The position numbers and the translations under genes were made by a program. A stretch of DNA of 64,000 nucleotides from Perognathus longimembris pacificus (taxonomy: Eukaryota > Chordata > Mammalia > Rodentia > Heteromyidae). The notes beneath the pieces are model-generated. The model searched no databases. It had not been told where the DNA came from and worked only from the letters and a program-made list of their open reading frames with translations. Shown piece after piece: positions 33,790 through 44,000 of this stretch. Numbering within the stretch: position 1 is the first letter of the stretch; every line of letters begins with the position of its first letter. Where the stretch lies: NCBI RefSeq assembly GCF_023159225.1, contig NC_063181.1, positions 24,392,073-24,456,072 of the forward strand, given 5' to 3'.

Positions 33790-33987
33790 TTTTTTGGCCA
33801 GTCCTGGGCCTTGGACTCAGGGCCTGAGCACTGTCCCTGGCTTCTTCCCGCTCAAGGCCAGCACTCTGCCACCTGAGCCACAGCGCCCCTTCTGGCCATT
33901 TTCCATATACGTGGTGCTGGGGAATCGAACCGAGAGCTTCATGTGTAGGAGGCAAGCACTCTTGCCACTAGGCCATATTCCCAGCCC
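33790..33987 (-). repeat. IDL-Geo-type SINE, minus strand, inside the MIR
   Basis: It has a short T-run, ggccagtcctgggccttgga, and the reversed ID-like half ending ccatattcccagccc. The duplicated ctattattcccattt marks its edges (about 33775-33789 and 33988-34002). Confidence 0.9.
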
Positions 33988-34059
33988 CTATTATTCCCAT
34001 TTAAAGATGAGAAAAAAGTAGAGAAAAAGGTAGAGCTAAAAGTGTCTCCCATCCTAAAT

Positions 34060-34081
34060 ACTACTACTACTACTACTGATG

Positions 34082-34116
<35 letters not shown>
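34060..34116 (+). repeat. (ACT)n then (AAT)n trinucleotide repeats
   Basis: About five ACT units, two GAT units, then about eleven AAT units, followed by a short G-run. Confidence 0.95.
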
Positions 34117-34393
34117 GGGGGGGAAGCAAGAGAAGGAAGAGAAGATGGACAAGTCACCAAGCTTCTAGATAAGAGAAAGAATTTGAACCTAGGTCTTCCA
34201 GAAGTATCTCACATACCTGGTTAAAATTCACATTTGTCAATGCAAGCTAATGCTGAGTGAATCTTTTGAGAAAAGCCACATTTCAATATCATGAACCAAG
34301 CAGCACTATATCCAGAGCCAAACTGATGTAAAAGTAAGCCAAAAACTACAGATTCTGCTTCAAGATGGAACCATAAGACCGGGCAGGAGTAGG

Positions 34394-34622
34394 GCGCTGG
34401 TGCCTCACACCTGTAATCCTAGCTACTCAGGAGGCTGAGATATGGGGATTGTGGTTCAAAGCCAGCACAGGCAGAAAGGTCTGTGAGACTCTTATTTCAA
34501 ATTATCCACCAGAAAACTGGAAGTGGTGCTGTTATTCAAGTGGTAGAGCACTAGCCTTGATCTGAAGAGCTAAGGGGCAGCGCCCATGCCCAGAGTTCAA
34601 GCCCCACAACTGACACAAAAAA
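34394..34622 (+). repeat. 7SL-like/tRNA-like dimeric SINE
   Basis: The left half gctggtgcctcacacctgta and agctactcaggaggctgaga is well preserved; the right half reads tgctgttattcaagtggtag and ends caactgacac plus A-run. Confidence 0.88.
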
Positions 34623-34869
34623 TGTACAAGAAAAGTTTTTATTTTTAAGTCACTATACACTTGTAGAATGATAATTTTAGTAGTACTTTTTCTTGTCAAA
34701 CAATAATCCTGCAAATACAAGTTCTTTATGCCTAAAATTCTATCCCTCTCACATTATTTATTGTGTATATTCTCCGCTAAAGTAAGATTTTGCATGCAAA
34801 TTGTATGAAGTGAGTTGGGCAACAGAAGGTCATCACTGTTTGTTCAACACCTCCCCAAGGCCCACATAC

Positions 34870-35030
34870 CAAGCAATTCCTGTGCAGTATTTCATTTAAT
34901 CTTCCAGCAAGTTCCATGAAGTACTAGGTCTTATCTCCAACTCTGCAAATGGGGTATGAAGCTACTTATAAAGCTCAGCATCTGTTTCAAAGGTAAAGCT
35001 CAAATTCAAATCCTGATAAGCCTGCCTCTA
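34870..35030 (-). repeat. MIR-like remnant, minus strand
   Basis: The order catttaatcttccagcaa, gtactaggtcttatctcc, caaatggggtatgaagct and caaattcaaatcctg fits a reversed MIR. Diverged. Confidence 0.5.
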
Positions 35031-35243
35031 GAAGACATGAGAAAACAGTTTTGTTTTGTTTTTACCAAACCTATGGGAATGATCTATTAGATGGCAATAA
35101 ATATCTACTTTGTAGATTCAGTTTAGCACTTCTGGATTAAGAGCAGCACTTTTTATTTAATATTAATATATCAAAATAATAGGGTAGAAAACATGAGATA
35201 GTACCACAAACAAGTCAGAACTGTTTAGTGAAAGTTCTGTCTC

Positions 35244-35539
35244 TACTGTCGACATATTGTCTAATGTCGACATTACATTTAAAGCCCCAGGCAAATTTCC
35301 TTTGGTGTAGACCACGTGGCTACTGTTTATGTTCTTGGTACATTGTGTATTGTATATATGTCTACCTGACCTAGGGAAGGGAAAGAAAAACAGGTGTAAG
35401 ATATCACAAGAAATGTACACACTGCCCTACCATGTAACTGTACACTTTTTGCACAACACCTTGTCAAAAATTTTTTGTTTAATTAATAAATAAATTACAA
35501 AAAATAATAAAATAAAAAGTCTAGAAGGCAAAAAAAAAA
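35244..35539 (+). mobile_element. Short 5'-truncated L1 3' end
   Basis: About 296 bp matching the 3' UTR seen reversed at 15110-15330 (caaatttcctttggtgtaga, tgtctacctgacctaggga), then A-rich tail. A perfect 14-bp duplication gaaagttctgtctc is at 35230-35243 and 35540-35553. Confidence 0.88.
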
Positions 35540-36225
35540 GAAAGTTCTGTCTCAAAGTTCTACGTGTAGTACTATTGTCAAAAGAATGTATGAACCATTG
35601 CACTATGCTGAACTGCTTCCCAAGGGAATATGCACAGATGTGTGTGCACAAATGTGTGTGCACATATGGATGGCAGGTAGAGGGAGAGAATGGGAATGAG
35701 AAGCAAAGCAGAACATGAGGATACAGGAAGATCAGAAGAAAACTCACCCTTAGTACTGTACTGACTATTGGGAGATAAAAATAAAATGTACAGTATGAAT
35801 AAATGTACAAGAGAAGCATTCACGGCATATGGTTGGCATGAACACATCCTGTTCAAAGCAGACAATGTGACGGAGTATTGCAGAGGAGACGTGTGGGACC
35901 TACCCATTTGGCTATGCTTAGTATTTCTCTGCATCACTCTTCATACGCTGGGACCCTGGAGGCTGAGTCAACAACTGCCAGTCAGGAAAGCAGAGAGCTG
36001 CTTTGACATTTATATGGAATGGCAGACACAAGAAGAAAATAGGGCTCTTAGTGTACCTAGTACCTCATTTTTAAAAATGGTATTGAACTTCAGGAAAGTC
36101 ATTAAGCAACAGAAACTAGATGTATCACTGCTATAACCCTTATTTCTTGTATTTGTTTTGTTTTGTTGAATTTATAATATAATACATGTTCATAGATTTG
36201 CTAAAGAATTTGTTTCAAAACACAT

Positions 36226-36427
36226 TTTTTTTTTTTTTTTGCCAGTCCTGGGGCTTGATCTCAGGGCCTGGGCACTGTCCCCGACCTTCTGTTGACTCAA
36301 GGCTAATACTCACTTGAGCCACAGCACCACTTCTGCCTTTTTCTGTTTATGTGGTACTGAGGAATTGAACCCAGGGTTTCACGCATGCTAGGCAAGCATT
36401 CTACCACTAAGCCACATTCCCAGCCCC
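36226..36427 (-). repeat. IDL-Geo-type SINE, minus strand, older variant
   Basis: A T-run of about 17, gccagtcctggggcttgatc, the right half, then the reversed ID-like half (gcatgctaggcaagcattct) ending cattcccagccc. Confidence 0.88.
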
Positions 36428-37586
36428 CAGATATTTTTTTAAAAGGCGTCAAGGAATTCAACCCTGAATTCTCCTATGAGGTGGATTGTTCAGGGTGAAT
36501 GATGTGACAGGATTGCTACAAGACCACCCCAAACACAATAACCTACTGTCATACTTTTCTTTTCTATTTATGTCAATAGCTCAAAATTACTATGTAACAT
36601 TAGTACCCAACCACTTAAAAAAAATCCTTAGCCTCAACCTAATCAGAATCTCTAAGGATTTAGACACAGGGATCTTTCTATTATCCTGGAGTAATATTGA
36701 TAGATAAGAATCACTGCTGTTTAGTACCCTGTAGCCCAGTGACCTTCTAGATCCCAGATATCTAATCATCATCTCCCAATGAATCATGAGGAAAGAAGGA
36801 GGCAAATGGTGAAAAGATTTCATAATTTGTGCATAGGAAATTAAAATCCTAAAGTGTCTTGTCATGAAAACAATTTCCTTATGCAAAAAATTTTTCAGAC
36901 TATAGTTTAGCATTGTTATGATTTTATCCACAATACGGCACATTTTATGTCTGTTTGGAAAACATTACCATATCTACTTTAAAAAACTAGGAATATCAAC
37001 AGCCTCCTGTTCCTCGAAGCAGTATAATTTAGCCTCCCACAATAACACGCACCACTAACTCACACCCAGGAGCAGAGACAGAAATTGATGCAGGCCTCCA
37101 CCTGTGTGCTCCCAGTAAAGAATAGTGCTGACAAGCATACTGCCAAGTGGTCATTCCGGACATGAACAGTCTCAATGCAGCCTCACATGAACAGGAGTTC
37201 TTTATTCAAAGAGTAAGTCTTTTTAAAATGTATTCATTACCATTCTTAAGCAGTTGTACAAAGAAGTGACAATTCTAGCAGTGAGGTTATAGATACAATA
37301 TATCTTGATCAATGTCACCTTTTCCATTTTTCTTCTAGATTTTTTACCCTTCCCATCCCTAGCCGCAAAGAATAAGTCCTAAATACATATATAACACATC
37401 CCGTTCCTGCAAACTTGCGCTTTGTGAGACAGCACCCACCCCACCACAAAGATCTCACATGGGTAGTTCCTACTTAATTTAAGAAGCCCACTTCCAGCAC
37501 CCTACTAGAAAAGCAGCTAGAACTAAGACTGTTCAAATGCCAGCTCTTCTACAGCAACTATCTTCACACCTCAGGTCACATGCATC

Positions 37587-37600
37587 CCCCCCCCCCCCCG
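37587..37600 (+). repeat. Poly(C) run
   Basis: About fourteen consecutive C after atgcat; G-run on the IRF2 strand. Confidence 0.9.
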
Positions 37601-38280
37601 CCCTTGAATTTATAAAGCACACTGCCTCTAAAGGTTAATTAACATCAACCTTACAAGGGCCCTCAGTCTTGATTTTTATTTTCATGTGTTATAATCCACT
37701 GAAAGAAATGTCCCTGTGAAGCTAGCATCTACGTTAACATTGTTACTAGTGTTAATGAAGGACTAGAGTATACTTTGCACCCAGCAGGAGCCCAAGAAAT
37801 ACTGACCAGTGCTATCTAGTGGATTTTTGCACTTATTCTTTATGTGAATGGTCTAACAAGGTAGCCAACATGAATAAGGAAACCTCTGTCACCAACAATG
37901 ACAAGACAATGTGAAGGCCAGCTCTAATCTCCCAAATCAGTTACCTGTTGAGATAGCTGGTGGAAACAAATACCTATACCAGACACCCTGCTAGAGTTTC
38001 TGAAGAGGCGAGGTTAGACCTGTGACACAAAAACTATACTCTCTTGAGAAAAGCTTTGTTTTCAAATGTCTCCTCATATTCTGCTAGCTTAATCACTTTT
38101 TGGAAGAAGCAAAGGGGGAACTTCACAAGTGAACACAATATAATATGCTTCAAGGGCAGCCTCTGTCCATGCTGTGCCCTTAGGATATTAATAGAAGCTA
38201 ATGAGAGTGAAGTGCCTAGCAGGGTTAGGTGACTTCCAGGCACATTAGGAGAACTATCGCACTTTTTTCACAGTATTATA

Positions 38281-38440
38281 AGGTAGGTCCTGAAATAGAC
38301 CTCATTTGATAGATGAGGAAACTGAGACATTTATGATTAAATAACTTGTTCAGTATCACAGAGTTGCTAAGTAAGGGGCGAGCTTGGGTTTGAACAGGCA
38401 TCTTGGACCCTTATGTAGACTCTACAAGAAACACACACCT
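38281..38440 (-). repeat. MIR SINE, reverse orientation
   Basis: Strong ordered matches: gatagatgaggaaactgaga, taacttgttcagtatcacag, agttgctaagtaaggggcga and cttgggtttgaacaggcatc. Confidence 0.82.
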
Positions 38441-38599
38441 TCAAGCCAAGTTAGGGTTCACATTAGAAAGCAAAGATGGCCTGGATTCAAAAACTTCCTA
38501 GCTGTCAGGGGCCACAGGCAGGGCCATCAAAGCACAACCAACTCCAATAGCTGTACCTGATGAATAGGATGCAGTTACTTAACCTCCTTTACCCAGCTA

Positions 38600-38687
38600 C
38601 CCTTTAAACCTTCACTTCCTGCCCTTTAAACCCTCACTTCCTGCCCTTTAAACCCTCACTTCCTGCCCTTTAAATCCTCATTTCCAG
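38600..38687 (+). repeat. Minisatellite of four 22-bp units with ETS-type motifs
   Basis: Four head-to-tail 22-bp units start at 38600, 38622, 38644 and 38666. Units 2 and 3 are identical, unit 1 differs at one base and unit 4 at several. Units 1-3 contain cacttcctg, which on the IRF2 strand reads CAGGAAGTG, an ETS-family binding consensus, next to a tttaaa core. Unit 4 has lost the motif. Regulatory function is inference. Confidence 0.9.
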
Positions 38688-40009
38688 CCCCTTCAATGCA
38701 TTCCTGAAGTGGAAATCAGCAGTACCTATTGCATAGCCTAGTCAGGGCTTTCTGCTTGTAGTTTGCACCAGTAACAGTATCTCCCCACTGTCACACTCCA
38801 AAATAAAACTATCTTATTGTACTCTTTCCCTCCCTCCACTCTTTAAGAGGTACCAGGAAAGAACCAGAGGGGATTTCCTGTTGCATCACTTGGGTGTATT
38901 TTCCAGTTGCTTCATTTTAGTTTCTGCCTCATGAAGCAGGGTCAGCTGGCTAGATGCACAGGCCACCTGCTCCTTGAAAGGTCTGTCGAAAGCAGAGGAG
39001 GAAGTGTGCCCTGCCCAGCTTGTTACTGATTAACCTGGGGAACTATTTCACAAACATAAATAAGTCCCACAGAAAGCTAATGTTCCACTACCCAACGGTT
39101 AATCTCACATTCACATTTATTCAATGCTCTGAAAACCACTACAGGACAGACAACGTACTTGTAGTATTTGACCATCTCCACCCCTGCCATTTCAGTGTAT
39201 ATGAAAAGCATGGCGATGTGGTCATTTTGCTTCCCACTCAAAATAATTTCCATTTTTAACATCAAGACCTCTTTAGTCTCAAATTACCATGCCCAAAAAA
39301 TCTATTCCAACCTTTGTCTCAACATCCTATTTGTCCAATACCACTGCACCTCTCTCTCTTGGCCTAGGAGGGACAGTTCTGACCTTCCCATTCCAAGAAA
39401 GCTTTCCTACATCAATGGTGATTCAACTGGTGCCATAACTCTTAACGTCACAGTGATAAATACGTGAATGTTAACAACAATCAAATTCATCTGGCCCTTA
39501 GATAATTTGAATGTTAATAATAAGCAAATTTTCATCGCTTTTAATTGGACAATTTGGAATTTTTTTGTTTTGTTTTGTTCTTTTTTTTTAACACCTTAAG
39601 TGAACCACTTAATATATAATATACAGGATGACATTTACAACATAAACACTCATTTGGGTGAAATCTATTTCTAAAATAGTCAAACTTCAGGAAAAAGTTC
39701 TATATTTCCAAAAAAAACTACATAGCTTTTTGAAAGGTTTAAAGTAGCCTCCTGAATACTGCACACAATACTGCACATGAAGAATTTTGTGTCTCAACTT
39801 CCAGAAAAGTGGCCCCTCCTCACCTCCAGACACAGAATGGACGAATACATGAAATTGCAAAAAGAGTTATGGGAGATTCTCTATTCCCCATGAGCAGCAA
39901 CCATTCTCTTAAATTTCTTGCCATGAACCCAAGTCTTAAATACTTCCCTCCTGTGTTTGGCACCAATCACAACTTTTAATTCACAGAATATACAATGCAA
40001 GATGTCTGT

Positions 40010-40140
40010 TTTGTTCTGTATGGAGAAACAAGGTCTGTCCATGTTGCTCAGGCTGGCCTCAAACTCTTAATACTTCTGCCAGACTCCCAAGTGCTGAGAT
40101 TACAAGGGTGCACCTCCATACCTAGCAATGTGGACCTTCT
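40010..40140 (-). repeat. B1-like monomer, minus strand
   Basis: Reversed B1 text: ccatgttgctcaggctggcc, tcaaactcttaatacttctg, ctcccaagtgctgagattac, ending cctagca. Confidence 0.75.
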
Positions 40141-40469
40141 TGAGTCATTATGACCTCCACAGGGTCCATCACTGCCCCTACTTATCATGGAGTAGGATGG
40201 CAACCACAATGCAGGGCACAGATGATCCTCATAGTCTGCCAGCCAGCATGCCTCCAGGATAGTACAGCCACCCGTGGGCAGGACAGTGACAAAGGAAGAC
40301 CTCCAGGGCTCCTGTATCCTCCATACGTAGGCAGGAAACAAGCTATGCCTCACACTCTGACTTGATTGCTATGCCCTGTATGGTAGAATTTGAGACCTTA
40401 AAGGACCAAGCAACCTGCTATATCCTTAAAAAAAAAAAATCAAACTTTCTTAGTTTCCTCCACAACTAT

Positions 40470-40615
40470 AGAAATGGGATAGGAGATTAGAGAGCAACAG
40501 AACACAAGATCTTTAGGCCTTGATTTTCTCCTCTAAAAATTGGGAATAACTGCCTCAGACTTTGTTGTAAGTGCTTAGTCTACTATCTGATCAAAATAGT
40601 TGATAGATAATAACT
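40470..40615 (+). repeat. MIR-like remnant
   Basis: The text ttgattttctcctctaaaaa, ttgggaataactgcctcaga and ctttgttgtaagtgctta fits the middle of MIR in plus orientation. Confidence 0.5.
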
Positions 40616-40646
40616 AACAGTTGCTGCAGATTCAAAATTTGTGGTC

Positions 40647-41027
40647 AAGCCAGGCAACAGTGGCTCATAGCTGTAATCTCAGGAAGATGAGATGTGAGGA
40701 TCACAGTTCAAAGCCAGCCTGGGGGCTGGGGATATAGCCTAGTGGCAAGAGTGCCTGCCTCGGATACACGAGGCCCTAGGTTCGATTCCCCTGCACCACA
40801 TATACAGAAAACGGCCAGAAGCGGCGCTGTGGCTCAAGTGGCAGAGTGCTAGCCTTGAGCAGGAAGAAGCCAGGGACAGTGCTCAGGCCCTGAGTCCAAG
40901 GCCCAGCACTGGCCAAAAAAACAAACAAACAAACAAACAAAGCCAGCCTGGGCAGGAAAGTCCCTGAGACTCTCATCTCCAATTAACTAACACCAGAAAA
41001 CTGGAAGTGGCACTGTGGCTCAAAAAA
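40647..41027 (+). repeat. 7SL-like/tRNA-like SINE split by a younger SINE
   Basis: The left half (ggcaacagtggctcatagct ... caaagccagcctggg) resumes at 40939 (agccagcctgggcaggaaag, ctcatctccaattaac) and ends early in the right half at gtggctc plus A-run. Confidence 0.85.
40724..40938 (+). repeat. IDL-Geo-type young SINE nested in an older SINE
   Basis: A complete dimer with an A tail that has become (AAAC)n. The host text aaagccagcctggg is duplicated at 40710-40723 and 40939-40952. Confidence 0.93.
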
Positions 41028-41034
41028 AATTATG

Positions 41035-41160
41035 ATTAAGACTCCTGAAGAGACATTATTTATAATAGCAGACTTTATATCAAAACATCCAGACAGGAGG
41101 AAAACGTTTAAATAAAATGTGGTATGGTCAAATAATGAAATATTTGGATTGTAGAAGAAC
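41035..41160 (+). repeat. Old L1 ORF2 fragment
   Basis: The text acattatttataatagcaga and aaataaaatgtggtatggtc resembles the end of ORF2 in older mammalian L1s. Diverged, and followed by a younger L1 tail. Confidence 0.5.
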
Positions 41161-41189
41161 ATTTATTCTGTATACAAATGCTCAGAACA

Positions 41190-41335
41190 AAAAGTAAAAA
41201 AAGGGGAGGGGGGAATGAGGGACGAGGTAACAAACAGTACAAGAAATGTATCCAGTGCCTTATGTATGAAACTGTAACCTCTCTGTAATTCAGTTTGATA
41301 ATAAAATATATATATATATATATATACATAAACTT
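41190..41335 (+). mobile_element. Short L1 3' end with (TA)n tail
   Basis: The G-rich tract, then gaggtaacaaacagtacaag and tcagtttgataataaaa, match the L1 terminus at 25790-25885. The tail has turned into a TA repeat before catAAACTTT and an A-run. Confidence 0.85.
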
Positions 41336-41807
41336 TAAAAAAAAGTGGAGGAAGGGATGGTTTTGAAAACCATTGAACCAATAAGGACCAAGCAAAAACT
41401 ATCAGGGGATGCTTGGCCTGTTGTGTAGGTGACTGCCCCAGGGGCGGTGGAGACATGGTGACAGTTATCTTCTCCAACAAGTGCTCAAGCTGGACAATGC
41501 TTGCAAAGCACAAGGTATACCTTTAGCTGCCAACAGCACCAAGAGACAGCTTTTGGCCTAGAACTAGGCTTGGGGGGCGGGGAATGGGGAGGACATCATA
41601 TTCAAATCCTAGGCAGCCTATATAGAAGGCAAAGGTATTTCCTGACCACCTGAAATGGAGGTGGCCACACTAGCAGGAGTGGGAAACATTTAGGTTGCAG
41701 GTCATACAAGGACCTCAAGATCATTTGGTACCTGATGGGAAAGACTCATAGGCTTCTTATCAGCTATAGACAACCTTGTATTGGTAATTTTGAATTGCCT
41801 GTGAATG

Positions 41808-41811
<4 letters not shown>

Positions 41812-41869
<58 letters not shown>

Positions 41870-41905
41870 TATATATATATACACACATATGTGTATATAT
41901 CTATT
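41812..41905 (+). repeat. (TA)n/(CA)n compound microsatellite
   Basis: About 21 TA units, then CA units, then a mirrored set of TA and CA/TG units. Strongly AT-rich and self-complementary. Confidence 0.95.
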
Positions 41906-42821
41906 TATCTACAGGCAATTGTTCTTGGCATACAAAGGTTCCCCACCCCCACTGAAAGGGGAAACCAGAACCATGATGGCCAGCACATGCTCATTCCGAG
42001 TCCCAAGTTTTCTAAGACAGTTGTGAGGTCAGCAAAGTGTCCTAATTTTAGATAATAAACAAACAAATAAATAAAAACAAAAGGGTAATAAAAACATTCT
42101 CCTTAAAAGAAGTAGAAGAGCATCCCTCTACCTGGTCCTCTTCTCTCCCTTGCCTATGTGAATGGTCTGATCTGAATTCCCACCACACAGAGCAGATGCA
42201 TGGGTACAACAGTGTCTGCCCTGACCCAAGAACTGTGGGTGTGACTTTCCTTGAGAGAATCTCTGCAGATATGATCAAGCTAAAAAGAAGTCACTTTGAT
42301 TAGAACAGATTTACTCTACAGAAGGAAAAATCATTTCCATACTTCTAGGTTCTTTGACTGGGCTATGAATTTAGGTGACATAAAATAGATTGACACTGGA
42401 TTTCTTATATATGCAAAGTGTCCTACAGAATGTGAGAGTGGAAGAAGCAGATGACTGAAGTTGATACAGCATCCTGAGTTATGGGAAGCATGGAACTTTC
42501 CAGTTCTGGGGGGTATAATTTATGGGTGGGTGTGGGAGGAATCCCATGTGAGGAAAAGCTGTATCTTAGGTAAGGTCTCTCAGGTAACAAAAGTTTTCTG
42601 AGGCAATGTTCTTCATAATACAAATTAGTCTCACTAGTATGATTTCCTTTATAGAGATAATTCTTTTATAACAAAATCTCAGTATTCTAGAGCTAGATGT
42701 AGTTTCTCAGAATAATCATCTCAAAATAAGCTGCCTTTTCTCCCTTCTCTCCCTTCTCTCCGGCCATGGATCACCTCGGCCACAGGCCAGCAGTTCGGTA
42801 ATAAACTTTCTCTCCTGCCTG

Positions 42822-42893
42822 AATACCGAGTGGTGTTCTCCTTTACCAGCTACCTACTTTAAAAACCTAACATATATGGTGCCGTGACTCGAG
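42822..42893 (+). promoter_or_regulatory. U5 end and tRNA-His-type primer-binding site of the ERV copy
   Basis: The U5-like stretch ends in ca at 42871-42872. Four bases later comes tggtgccgtgactcg (42877-42891), complementary to the 3' end of tRNA-His; this type is used by HERV-H/RTVL-H-like elements. It is relic sequence only. A splice-donor-like ggtaag follows at 43135-43140 in the leader. Confidence 0.75.
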
Positions 42894-43775
42894 AGGGGCT
42901 TAAGAGTCAGGACAGGCGGAATTCCCCTCTATTTTCCACCTTTTTCTGGGAGTATCCCCAGTCCTGACGGCCCTTTTTCTGCGAACCGAACTGCTGCGAG
43001 TCACCACGTGGCACTTTTCACTAATCCCATTGCTGGCCTCCACCTCCACCTCCACCTCCACACCACTTGTCTACCCTGGTGAGTGAAACCGCTGCTGCTC
43101 TGGTTCTCTGCCGCTCCGTCCGCCGCTTCCGCCCGGTAAGCTCTCATCCACTCATCAGGCATCTCCTTCCCGTGCTTTTTGGGTTTTTGCATCACAGTCA
43201 ACACCTGAGCAGGGAAACTGCTAGCACGCCTCTTGACAGTGCAATGGGGCCTGCTCGAAATACTCGCACAGATACAGTTTTTGCCACTGCAATGGTAAAT
43301 GGTCAGAAGTCACTTATATTCAGGCTCTCTCTTTTTCTTTTCCTCTCTTTCTCTTCCTTTTTCTCCCTCTCTCTCAAGCAAGCCTGCTTGCTTGCTTACT
43401 TTATAAAATTCCCAAGTCGTACCATCCTTATGTGCCTTGTTCACAAAGCTGCCTCTTTCCACAGACCTCCGAATCAGGCTTGACCACCAATGTGCTTTGT
43501 CAGCAAAGATATCTAAAAGTTATTTTCTCTACCATTGACCACGTGGTGGATATTGGGTTTAACAGGCACCACCAGCAACGGGGGGGCAAGCCATCCCAGC
43601 AACAAGCACCTAGACCCCTGGGACTCAGCCAGTTAAGGGACCAAGGATCATGGAGTGGATTACATCCTAAATGGAGTCACTTTGTCTAGCCCTATCAAAG
43701 TTAATCAGAGCGGGGATCAAGAGATAGTAGCTTGTCCATCTAATGTCCATACCTGAGTATAAGAACTATCCAAGT

Positions 43776-44000
43776 TGGGCTGGGGATATGGCCTAGTGGC
43801 AAGAGTGCCTGCCTCATATACATGAGGCCCTGGGTTCGATTCCCCAAAACCACATATACAGAAAATGGCCAGAAGTGGCGCTGTGGCTCAAGTGGCAGAG
43901 TGCTAGCCTTGAGCAAAAAAGAAGCCAGGGACAGTGCTCAGGCCCAGAGTCCAAGGCCCAGGACTGGCCAAAAAAAAAAGAGAAAGAGGGGGAAAAAAAA
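43776..44000 (+). repeat. IDL-Geo-type SINE inside the ERV copy
   Basis: A complete dimer whose tail is A-rich with a GA/G stretch. A perfect 15-bp duplication aagaactatccaagt lies at 43761-43775 and 44001-44015, so it post-dates the ERV copy. Confidence 0.93.

Larger units (their letters stand above)
33760..34210 (-). repeat. MIR SINE, reverse, split by a SINE and a trinucleotide repeat
   Basis: Reversed MIR text: ctattattcccatttaaaga, tgagaaaaaagtagag, then after the repeat gtcaccaagcttctagataa and gaatttgaacctaggtcttc. The young SINE at 33790-33987 duplicated ctattattcccattt. ACT/AAT arrays occupy 34060-34116. Confidence 0.7.

Noticed and set aside
38600..38687. CRISPR-like direct repeats
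   Set aside because: Units are contiguous without spacers and lie in a mammalian intron; this is a minisatellite.
43067..43483. 138-codon frame in the ERV copy as a gag gene
   Set aside because: The peptide shows no matrix, capsid or zinc-knuckle features, and part is low-complexity Ser/Leu/Phe from a CT-rich run.
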